From positions 1 to 64,000 of the forward strand of contig JACEHZ010000210.1 of NCBI GenBank assembly GCA_017893485.1: a DNA stretch of 64,000 nucleotides, given 5' to 3'. The position numbers and the translations under genes are program-made. This stretch comes from Hemerocallis citrina (Eukaryota; Streptophyta; Magnoliopsida; Asparagales; Asphodelaceae). This document shows, piece after piece, positions 55,336 to 64,000 of the stretch. The notes below the pieces were generated by a model that did no database searches, was not told the origin of the DNA, and saw only the letters and a program-made list of their open reading frames with translations. Positions within the stretch are counted from its first letter, which is position 1. Each line of letters opens with the position of its first letter.

Positions 55336-55994
55336 GAGCATCCCTACTCGTTTGCTACCATGGCAAAATGACAAAACCATAGCAAACGAGCGCAGCACTT
55401 GTTTGCTATTTTTCCAAATTTTGAGAAAAAAGTAACAGTAGCTTCTCATATTTGAAAAACGATTTGAGAAATCTTAAAATATAAGGGACGAAACATATTG
55501 TTCCGTTCCTATTTTTTTTAATAGGGTCGGACGGTATAACATGTATCGTCCCCCCCAACTAAAAAATAAAATATAATAAATAATAATAAATAATAATAAT
55601 AATACTAATAATAAAATAAAAAAAAGGATCGGACGGGACATGTTGCCCCGTCCGAAAAGAAAATTTCTCAAATAGGACAACATGTCCCGTTTGAAGACTT
55701 TGACCAGCCAAAATTGATTATTAATGGGGTTTAGTATTAATTAAATTTAAAAAAATCATAGTTTAGTATTAATTTAGTAACTAATTAATACACTAATAAC
55801 TATTAAAAAATTAATACCATTTTAATATTTTTAAAAATACGAAAAAATCTCTCGGACGGAACAACATGTCCGATTTTCTTTTTTTAATTTTCTTATATCA
55901 AAATTTGGTAAACAACGAGTACAAGGAAACACTCGTTTTCTATTTCTCATTTTACCATTTTGCTATAATATAGCAATAATGAGTGTAGATGCTC
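55336..55994. mobile_element. PIF/Harbinger-like MITE, GGACAACATGTCC type (copy 6)
   Basis: Termini GAGCATCCCTACTCGTTTGC and AATGAGTGTAGATGCTC are flanked by TAA (55333-55335 and 55995-55997). Modules include AGGACAACATGTCCC near 55676, GACGGGACATGTTGCCCCGT near 55633 and GACGGTATAACATGTATCGT near 55529. The sister copy is at 3177. Confidence 0.83.
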
Positions 55995-56004
55995 TAAATA
56001 AGAG

Positions 56005-56580
56005 ACGTTTTTTTCCCAAAATAGGCCACTTTTCAAACTAATTTTCAAAATAGACCACTTTCGAAACTACTTCCCAAAATAGACCATCGCAGTTCCCAAC
56101 TGTGTCCTATTCTTTTTTGTTGATGCAGTTGGCAACTGCTGTCTAAGTATATGTCACAATAATCCAACTCCAACACTTGTGTTTAAATAGTGTTAAAGAG
56201 AAAATTATGTTCAACTTAGACCGCAGTTGTCAACTACGTTCTTGATTGCACTAAGCTCGCAGTTTCCAACTGCATTTCTAATTGGACCCTATGAAAGATT
56301 GAATTAGAAATGCAGTTGGGAACTGCGAGCTTAGTGCAATCAAGACCGCAGTTGCCAACTGCGGTCTAAGGTGAACATAGTTTTCTTCTTAACACTATTT
56401 TGACACAAGTATTGAAGTTGGATTATTGTGGCATATACTTAGACCGCAGTTGCTAACTGCGTCAATAAAAAAGAATAGGACGCAGTTGAGGACTACGAGT
56501 GATCTATTTTGAAATTGATTTCGAATGTGGTTTATTTTGGTAATTAGTTTTAAAAAGTGGTCTATTTTGGGGTAAAATCC
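56005..56580. mobile_element. Mutator-type foldback element with CGCAGTT palindromes, 576 bp
   Basis: Inverted ends TTTTTTTCCCAAAATAGGCC and GGTCTATTTTGGGGTAAAAT are flanked by TAAATAAGAG / TAAATAAGAT (55995-56004 and 56581-56590), a 9-10 bp duplication. The centre has CGCAGTTCCCAACTGTG (56098), GACCGCAGTTGTCAACTACG (56219) and GCAGTTGCCAACTGCGG (56348). It is inserted directly at the right border of the PIF-like MITE copy 6, whose TAA is part of the duplication. Confidence 0.85.
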
Positions 56581-56590
56581 TAAATAAGAT

Positions 56591-56884
56591 TTATTTATGG
56601 CTCGTACCTTAGCCGGGTCAAGCATCTGAGACCGCACCCGATCTCTCCTCTCCTATTTAAACGACTAAAGTGGGTAACTGACCCACTTTTGAAAAACATT
56701 TAGCCAAACGATCCACAATCTAAAAGATTTAGCCAAACGACCCACTTTTATAAAATATTTAACTAACTAACCTTTTTTAATATAATAACCTAAAAACAAA
56801 ATTTTATATATAACCCTACTTTAGAAATTATAAACTATAATACACCTTATCCTTATAAAAGTTGGATAATTCACAGTAAATAAA
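56591..56884. other. Intergenic, nothing recognised
   Basis: AT-rich; the repeated phrase AGCCAAACGAYCCAC (56702 and 56732) is the only visible structure. Confidence 0.45.
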
Positions 56885-58680
56885 GAAACTTAAATTAAAA
56901 AATCTTTCAAAATTCAAGATTAGATACGTTGATAAAAGATTAACAGAAAGGAAGCATATTGCTAGTAAAGAAATATCAGAATATCTGTTACTAACAAGAA
57001 AAATAACTAATCAACTACCTAAAGAGATACAAAAAGAAATAGCATACAAAGTATTAGATTACAGAAACGAAGAAGCAAGTTGGTATTACCAACACCTACT
57101 AGCATACTAAACAATAGGTTAAGTATGACCAACGAAACAGTTGTATTAATTCCTAACATGATCCCAGAAATTTATATGATAAACATACAAGAGTTGGAAG
57201 AAGATTACAATGATCCTGAAATATTAAGAGATATAAGAAAAGATTTAAGAATCATAAATTAAAATATAAAAGAATTAGGTAGATATACAACTGACTACCC
57301 AGAAGAAGAATGAGACATAACAGAAAAAGGTATGAAAGAGTTAGAAGGCATAACAAAATTTAACATAAATATCTTGGAAATAGAAGATTTGATCGCAAAT
57401 CCTAATTCAGAAGAAGTAGAAGAAACCTTGAAAATCTAGATATAACAAATGAGGAAATAAAAATGGACCAAGATAAGATTATTGCAAAACCTACAGAAAT
57501 TCCAAGTAATATGTATGAAATCTTAAGACCACCACCTAACAAAAAACCTTACCAATTACCATGGAAATGGCAAAACATAAAAAGAAGAATGCAACTAGGA
57601 AAAGATAAAGAAAAGGAAACCCCAAAATATGAACCTACAAAACACTACGAAAAATGAATAGCAGGAAATGGAGAATGGTTAGACCTAGATTGCATAAAAG
57701 ACGTAGATAGGACAATTGAAGAATGGGTAAAAGCATCACTAATAGTAGGATTTAGGCAAAACCTTAACGGAAATGCATTTGAGAAATTTATAGAAGCCAC
57801 CTTTATGGGAGTAGTAGCAAAATGGTAGAATGGGCTAGAGGAAGAAGAGAGGAATACTATAAGAAAATCAAGACCAATTGATGATAGAGAAACTGAAGAA
57901 AGCTTAGCACAACGGACCTTAGGTTTAAAAGAAATAATTACAAATTACGAAAAAACAATAAGAACTGAATTCAGTGTATATAATAAAGGAGAAAAACACA
58001 CTATATATAAAAAGAATCAAGCAAGATGGAGACTAAGTAACTTAGAAATATGCGACATGTGCCATTTTGACAACTATACTTGTGAATTTCGAGAATATTT
58101 TCAAGATAGTTAATATACAAAAGAAGAACGGAGTCCAATTTTAGACTCATTCTTTTTAAAACTACCTGATCCATGGAGTATAAACATATATAGTGCATAC
58201 ATAAGTGAGAAAGTAAAACCAGAAGTAGACATTTCATGGCATAGACCGCAATTTGTAAAAGATTATAGGGACAAAGTATGCCAAGATGCTAGAACAACAA
58301 TGAAATATTATAGAACATATAAACAAAGAATTTGTTGTGAGGACGCAAAGCCGAATCATTGGGGATGCAATAATAACTATAAATACACAAAAAAGAATAA
58401 TCACAAATTTCAAAAATATAAACCAAAATATAGGAAAACTTTTAAGAGATATAGAAAAACTTATAAAAAATACTTTAGAAAAATGAAGACGAATAAAAAT
58501 AGGCAGTATACGAAAAATCCTTTAAAATGTAATTGTTACATATGTGGAGAGGTAGGACATATATCACCAAATTGTCCTAAAAGAATGAAAAAAGAAAATG
58601 TAAAATACGTAGAATAAATTGAAGAAATGAATAACATAAATTATGAACTCATAGAATATGATGAAGAATAGTCAGAAATA
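56885..58680 (+). pseudogene. Endogenous caulimovirid: coat-protein region
   Basis: This is A-rich plus-strand coding sequence in shifting frames. Recognisable features are the capsid block (VGFRQNLNGNAFEKFIEATF, about 57751-57810), a basic tyrosine/lysine-rich stretch, and the zinc knuckle CNCYICGEVGHISPNC (about 58531-58578), followed by an acidic region. This layout is the coat protein of plant pararetroviruses (Caulimoviridae). Frame breaks are near 57430, with in-frame stops at about 57655, 57826, 58111, 58615 and 58669, so it is inactive. The order coat then movement protein fits the cavemovirus/solendovirus ORF1 rather than caulimoviruses. Confidence 0.85.
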
Positions 58681-59401
58681 AGTGAAGATGAAGAAATAAT
58701 GGTAATGGAAGAAGATAGTGGAAGTAGTGAAGGTGAAACAGAAGAATGTGAAATAAACATGATAACAGATTTAACAGAAATAGGAGAACCTTTAGAAAGA
58801 GAAGAAAACAATGAAGAACTAAGAGAAAGAATGTGCTTTGACATACAAAAATACGATAAAATAAGAGCGACCAAATTAGATATAAATCCAAAAAAAATTT
58901 TTAAACTACCAATATTTGAAAGAAAGAAAAGTACCATCATAATAGCTAGGAATAATGAACAACCTAAAGACATTGAACAAGCACAAGGCAAAACCATAAT
59001 CCCATTAATAACCAAAAGAATAATAAGAAGAGATGGAAAAAATAAGTGAATAGACCAGAAAAATATTAAGACACATAAATTTAGGAGCTTTACAAGTAAT
59101 AATAAAAGCCTATTTTAAGGAAGAAATAAATACACCCCTCAAAATATACCTAATGGATGTTAGGATAATATCAAGTACACAAGATGCCTTAATAGGAATA
59201 GTACAAGGAAACCTAATGTACCAAAAGATAAAGTTTACAATAAAACCTAATTTCTCTATAAGCATGGCAGAAGAAAATAAAGATAAAAGTCTAGTCATGT
59301 ATCATAGGTTATTAGGTATAGAAATGATAGAAAAAAGCAAAGTTATGAGTATACAAATAAGAAATATTTACGCTTTCACTAGCAAGCACGAAGTAAAGAA
59401 T
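58681..59401 (+). pseudogene. Endogenous caulimovirid: linker and movement-protein region
   Basis: The frame continues 58699-59049 as an acidic then basic linker. After a frameshift near 59075 comes a movement-protein-like segment (LGALQVIIKAYFKEEINTPL, then DVRIISSTQDALIGIVQGNL) of the 30K-type caulimovirid family. It is cut at 59401 by a CACTA transposon end. Protease, reverse transcriptase and RNase H of the virus are not in the window. Confidence 0.8.
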
Positions 59402-59569
59402 CACTACAAGAAATTTGGCATATACCAACGGACACCTATAGTGACGGATCACTAAAACCGTGGGTATAGACATTGTATACCTACAGGCGTATAATAAGCT
59501 GTGGGTATAGGTATCCTATAGCTTTAGAGTTTTTAATCCGTAGGTATAGATTTAGGCTTTAGGTTTTTA

Positions 59570-59930
59570 ATCCGTAATCTCTCCATCTCTCTCCTATCTC
59601 AAAACTACAGATCAAAACCCCCTCAAATCTCTTTGAAACCCTAAATCCCCAAAATAAAATTTCTCTCCCCAAAATCTAGACCCATCTCTCCCCAAAATCG
59701 AAACCCTGAATCCCCGACAGATTGAAACCCTAAATCCCCAACGGATCGAAACCCATCTCTCCCCAAAATCGATCGACGTCCTCGACGCTGTCTCTCTCGC
59801 CGACGTCGACCTCATCCTCGACGGTCGATGACCTGATCCTCGACATCGTTGTCTCTCCTCGACGTCTGCCTTAAAATTAGGGTTTGTGAATAATTAGGGT
59901 TTCAATTGGGGTAACTATAAGCTTCCTTTG
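59570..59930 (+). other. C-rich leader-like region of the CACTA element
   Basis: Repeats of GAAACCCTAAATCCCCAA and CATCTCTCCCCAAAATCGA (59635-59775) are followed by CCTCGACG-rich sequence. This resembles a 5' untranslated leader, and no coding frame is supported. Confidence 0.45.
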
Positions 59931-61462
59931 TTCAGGTAACTATAAGCTCCCTCATTTTTATAATATCTTTCTTTGGTTGTATTGAGGCTGCAACGTGAAA
60001 TGGGTGCTGCCTTTCTTGTGTATCCTGAATTCCAATTTGTTTATGTTTCTTGTTCTTAGTTTGTTGTAGTGATTATTAGTTTAGTTTGTAGTTCAATTCA
60101 CATAATTGCGAAAGGTTAAATTTTGATGCGACGAATTATGTTAATTTTGATTTGAGTTAGTAAACTTGAGTTTTTTATGTTTGGCTTGGGTTGGCTGGGA
60201 TGTTTAGGAATTGGAGTAGTATGGTGTAATTGGGCTCATTAAGTGGCATTGGAAAATGTCATTTTATTTTAAACCTAGTCGCAGTAGGGGCTTCCTAATC
60301 TGTGTGATTTATTAACTGATGTATTGTAGATTTTGTACATGTTCAGCTTATCTTCGAGATGGTTTGTATGGGAATGTGAATAGGTGAACTTGAACTTCTG
60401 TGGTTAATCTTTAGCCATAAAGAAGAACTATGACTATATGGATCTATGACAACTTTTTCGGGGAGTTTAAGTAGTAATGTTGTAACCTTATAGCATTAGA
60501 TTTAGGTAGTCAATAGTCTTTGTGGTTAGGATAGCTGAAGGAGATGATTATACAATCACTCCATAGAAAGTGATCAGGTGAAGATTCTAATGTTAAGAGA
60601 TTTGGACATTTGAACAATCATATGCCAAATGTTTATCAGCATATGGATCCTGTACACTTATAATCATATGTCAGATCATCTTCATCTTGTTGCAAGCATT
60701 TTGCTTGTAGTATTAAGTACAAAGTGAAGATTACATTACCGAGCTTTCCCTTTTATGCCTATAACAGAAGGAATAAGAGACTATTGACTCCTTTAATGAA
60801 AGAAGTACATCAAACTGTGTGTAGGACAGATGTACTTACCAAACATTCATATTGAAAATTGTTTCTGTCGTAGTCATATTCAATCGTCTTGATGAATTTG
60901 CAAACTGAAGTATACTAATTTTTCTTCATATCTAAAAGCATCAGAAATAATGCCAAATGCCTAAACTCAAGTTGTCCAATTTCTTCGAGTAGTATTGAGA
61001 TGATACGAAGACGCCTAGCCAACATGTGGCAAGGTGTCCTGTAGTGTTTTTTATGTGTAGAACTCAATAAATCCTAATTAGGATTTAGGTGCATTTTGGT
61101 CTTGCTAGTTATGCAAGTTCCTTGCATTTTCCAATTTACAATGTACTTCAGTCATTATAAATTTCCACATGTATTGGAAGCGAAGCCACTAGTGATTGAT
61201 AGCTTATGATAGGCGAGCTTGCTTTTTGTGGTAGAGCATATTGACACATTGATGGTGTTGCATAGCAAAGCAAGGTTAAGTGAGAATCAGAAACTCAAGA
61301 GATTCATTTATTGTTGCCAGTTTTCTACTCTATATGTATGCCATATGATTTCCTTATATTGAACTTATTTGTGCTGCAAAGAATATTCCATATATTTTCT
61401 CCCTCTTTGTTGGTTTCCTTAACCCAAACAGTATGCTTTATTGCTGTTCCTTTTGCTTCTAG
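59931..61462. other. AT-rich intron-like sequence
   Basis: No open frame of note; T-rich, intron-like. It ends at the acceptor TTGCTTCTAG before the tetraspanin exon. Confidence 0.45.
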
Positions 61463-61512
61463 TTGAACTGGGGGCTGCAGCTTTCATATTCTTTGACCAC
61501 AGCTGGAAAGAT
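61463..61512 (+). pseudogene. Captured tetraspanin exon 1
   Basis: The exon encodes ELGAAAFIFFDHSWKD and is bounded by acceptor TTCTAG and donor GTGAGT. It matches the end of the second membrane helix and the start of the large loop of plant tetraspanins of the TOM2A type. Confidence 0.78.
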
Positions 61513-61625
61513 GTGAGTTGTTTTCATGCATTATATATTTAATTATTTATTAATCTATATTATTATTTCAATGGCTGTCATATATAATTTATTTTACTGA
61601 TAAGTAGAACTGGCTACTTGTGCAG

Positions 61626-61730
61626 GTGATTCCAACAGATAAAACTGGAGACTTCGAAATGATATATGATTTTTTGAATGACAACTGGAAGATTGTTAAG
61701 TGGGTTGCTTTGGGAGCTGTTACTTTCGAG
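61626..61730 (+). pseudogene. Captured tetraspanin exon 2
   Basis: After acceptor TGTGCAG the frame reads VIPTDKTGDFEMIYDF, then NDNWKIVKWVALGAVTFE, ending at donor GTAAAT. It joins exon 1 in frame. The following text (61731-61830) contains a partial second copy of AACTGGAAGATTGTTAAGTG, so the fragment has been locally duplicated. The rest of the protein is missing. Confidence 0.8.
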
Positions 61731-63636
61731 GTAAATGATGAATAAGTGATTAATAATTCAATTTCCTCACCGTTTACATAAGTGATTAATAATTCAACTG
61801 GAAGATTGTTAAGTGAGTTAGAGACTTAGTTTCCTGTTATTAATTATTGCTTATTGCTGATTTTTGTGTTTTCTTTTTGTGTTTGCGTAATATTTAATTA
61901 GTTACTTTTCTTATATAGCTGATCTATCATCTACGTATTGCTGATCTATAAATAGCTTAAAGTAAAGTTGCGTGTCTCAGTTAGTTTTATTGCAGATCAT
62001 CTGAGATAAAACAGATATCAACAGAGAGCAAAAGTAATGTTGATTGTTGATTGAGAATGTTGATTGTTGATTTTTTTTAACTTATAATTTAGTGGTTCAA
62101 ATGTAATTGATGATTAGTGATATACTTAAGGAAACAAAGATGGATTAAAGCAATACAAAGATGAAGTAGCTAGGTTTGATATCAAGGTCTGTATATAGAC
62201 TGTATATTGACATCAATGTTTTTATATAGTCCTAAAGGGGAACAAAGATGGATTAAAAGTGATGATCTGACTCTTAATTCTGTTTTTTAATCATTACTTA
62301 TAGTTGATACTTGTTCATCCATGCATCCAAAACATATGTCCCCTCCTTTGTTTGACATCTAACTAGACGACGATATTTTTTGTGTTTGACAAAGATGGAT
62401 TACCTGGAGGATTGAAGCAACTGTCTGCGCAAATGTAACCAAGCTTGATCAACAATTACATCGAGCTATTCTGCAGTTTTTGTGTTGATATTTGTTCAAT
62501 AGTTTTGTGTTGAAACTATTATTTGATATGTCAATAGTATCGATTAAAGCAATTAGTTATTCTGCATTTTTTTGTAAAAGATATTCTGCAGTTTATGTAT
62601 TACTCTGTTATCTCTTAGTTATTTGTGCAGGCTTGCGGTTTTGTGTAATTGGTTACTTATTGTAAAAGATATAGATATTCTGCCTTCTGTAATTAGTTAC
62701 TTATTTGTGCAGGCTTGCGGTTATTTAAGGAATCAAAGGATGGAGATTTCAGTGGGAAGGTATCTCTCTATCTACCCATCTGGTCAATTTTCCTAGCTAT
62801 TGAATTGGTGCTGATACATGCTTCTTTTCTCAGTATTGGGATGGCGTAGGGGTGGTTGATGCATCTTGAAGGGGTTAAAGATGCATCTAGAGTGCATCTT
62901 GAAGGGGTTGGAATTTGCAGTAAAAGACTCAGCACGCTGGTAAAATCGATATGAGTGATGGCACTCCTTACTGGATGATTTAGAGAGGTAAACATATTTG
63001 TAAATTCGGTAATGTTTGTAGTTCCCATGTTTACTCCATTCTTTCTCATTTATTCTAAGCATGAAAGTTCTAACCATTTATGTACACACAATTTTTATCC
63101 AACCAAAACTGTAGCTCTGTGTAGCACTTGACTAGGTTTTATGATTACTGAAAGTAGGATGTTTCTAATTTTTAAAAGTAAATATTTTCATTATCATTAC
63201 CTCTTATACCAACTGTCTATTTGATGATTCCCCTATTTGTTTAAGGTTGGCTAATGGAACTCTGTTTCTAACTTTGTTTTTGATCTAGAGTTGCCATTTA
63301 GTTAGATCAAACATTACATATCAACTTTTTGATAGTGCATTTTAAATATTTAAATTCTTGAAAAAGTTGCTACTTTATTTTGTATTCATCAGGTAGCTGA
63401 ATGCTCTAGACTTGTTGACATATAAGTCCTTCACACACTCCTGAACATTTAGTTTTCCAAGATCATTAGCTGCCTCTGCAGTACTTTAGATTGTTGATAT
63501 GAGCTCTAACTATAATTCTGAGAGTTCCATAAACTTCATGGACATAAGCTGCGTGCATCACAGAAATAGAACACAATGAAGTATTAGTCATGCAACTGAC
63601 TTTTCTTTGTGTTATTGTGTATGTTCTGCTTTGAAG
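61731..63636. other. Intron-like region between captured exons
   Basis: Mostly T-rich, with a possible 47-bp exon at 62713-62759 (acceptor TGTGCAG, donor GTATCT) that I do not recognise. GTGCAGGCTTGCGGTT is duplicated at 62627 and 62708. ATGCATCTTGAAGGGGTTRA occurs at 62859 and 62888. Confidence 0.4.
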
Positions 63637-63715
63637 GTTCATGCTGGTTTGAGGAAATGGCTTGAAAAACATGTGAGTGATCAAGTTGCTGCATCAACTA
63701 GGATCATTTATGGAG
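63637..63715 (+). pseudogene. Captured triosephosphate isomerase exon
   Basis: Between acceptor TTTGAAG and donor GTATAC the frame reads VHAGLRKWLEKHVSDQVAAS and TRIIYGG, the segment leading to the phosphate-binding STRIIYGGSV region of triosephosphate isomerase. The exon borders look like those of a plant gene. Only this exon is present. Confidence 0.82.
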
Positions 63716-63928
63716 GTATACTCATTCTTCTTATTTGCTTTGATTCTCTGTTTTTCAATTGTTCTTGCTTCTTGGTCAACTATGGTGAGGGAAGTTCCTC
63801 CTCTATAGCGTATGCCTTCAAATCATTATCCTTACTACAGTCACGTACCTTACAAACTCTCACAGAGTTCCTATTACGTAATCTTTATTTTTCTCTTTTG
63901 GGTTTATAATTTGTGTCAATGTTTCCAG

Positions 63929-64000
63929 GGACAACTAAGATTAAGAACTTGAATGACAACATCGGCTCTTTGGAAGTGAAGCTAACAAGCGAGGACTTGA
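63929..64000 (+). pseudogene. Captured aldo-keto reductase exon (cut by window end)
   Basis: After acceptor TTTCCAG the frame reads TTKIKNLNDNIGSLEVKLTS, then EDL, the cofactor-binding C-terminal block of plant aldo-keto reductases (GTTK...NIGALSVKLT). It is in the same orientation as the isomerase exon and only about 210 bp from it. It continues beyond 64000. Confidence 0.82.

Larger units (their letters stand above)
59402..64000 (+). mobile_element. CACTA transposon carrying host exon fragments (runs off window)
   Basis: CACTACAAGAAATTTGGC at 59402 is an exact CACTA/EnSpm terminal motif. It is followed by sub-terminal repeats with CCGTGGGTATAG, GCTGTGGGTATAGG and TCCGTAGGTATAGA (59455-59545). 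No transposase is visible. From 61463 on, exons from at least three unrelated genes lie in the same orientation with splice borders. The other end would be beyond 64000, so I cannot show that all fragments lie inside the same element. Confidence 0.65.

Noticed and set aside
60060..60075. TTGTAGTG at about 60065 as a possible right end of the CACTA element
   Set aside because: It is not preceded by an inverted copy of the left terminus (no TTTCTTGTAGTG) or sub-terminal repeats, so it is a chance match.

Overview
The window is a piece of a plant (flowering plant, probably eudicot) nuclear chromosome made almost entirely of nested and decayed transposable elements. Evidence for this is the LTR retrotransposons with plant-type primer sites, CACTA/hAT/PIF/Mutator-type non-autonomous DNA elements, Helitron-like ends, a plastid psaB fragment and an endogenous plant pararetrovirus. 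I see no intact single-copy host gene. The only host-gene material is a receptor-kinase pseudogene (31.1-31.9 kb) and short exon fragments (tetraspanin, triosephosphate isomerase, aldo-keto reductase) at 61.4-64.0 kb inside what looks like a gene-capturing CACTA element.

Layout. 0.7-5.0 kb: three copies of a PIF/Harbinger-like MITE family packed with short GGACGG...CCGTCC palindromes, one hAT MITE with a perfect 8-bp target duplication, one Mutator-type MITE. 5.07-11.3 kb: a short internally deleted LINE-like retroposon (15-bp target duplication, A tail) split by a 4.6-kb Copia element on the minus strand. 11.4-13.1 kb: two more PIF-like MITEs. 13.5-14.5 kb: a GTTTGGCC-ended DNA element and a small foldback element. 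14.5-23.1 kb: an old minus-strand Copia fragment split by an 8.2-kb Tnt1/Tork-like Copia, itself split by a 3.1-kb solo LTR. 23.1-26.3 kb: an old plus-strand Copia fragment split by an 846-bp TRIM. 26.8-31.1 kb: a Helitron-like copy carrying plastid psaB DNA, then a chain of six unrelated foldback elements each set in TA (or CT/TA) microsatellite, with a 1.6-kb hAT element inside one tract. 31.1-32.4 kb: receptor-kinase pseudogene and a CACTA end. 33.36-48.51 kb: one 15.1-kb Gypsy element (Tat-like) lacking reverse transcriptase, carrying an antisense intron-containing gene between two related 87/88-bp tandem arrays, and split in gag by a 2.95-kb solo LTR. 49.0-52.5 kb: degenerate Copia. 53.2-54.5 and 56.0-56.6 kb: Mutator-type foldback elements packed with CGCAGTT...AACTGCG palindromes. 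54.7 kb: Helitron-like copy. 55.3-56.0 kb: a sixth PIF-like MITE. 56.9-59.4 kb: endogenous caulimovirid remnant (coat then movement protein). 59.4-64.0 kb: CACTA element with captured exons, running off the window end.

The order of insertion can be read from target duplications, which were found by eye for 17 of the elements. The most unusual themes are that three unrelated non-autonomous DNA element types all have interiors built from arrays of about 20-25 bp palindromes, and that two LTR families share pairs of AGTCGACTG spaced 19-21 bp apart.
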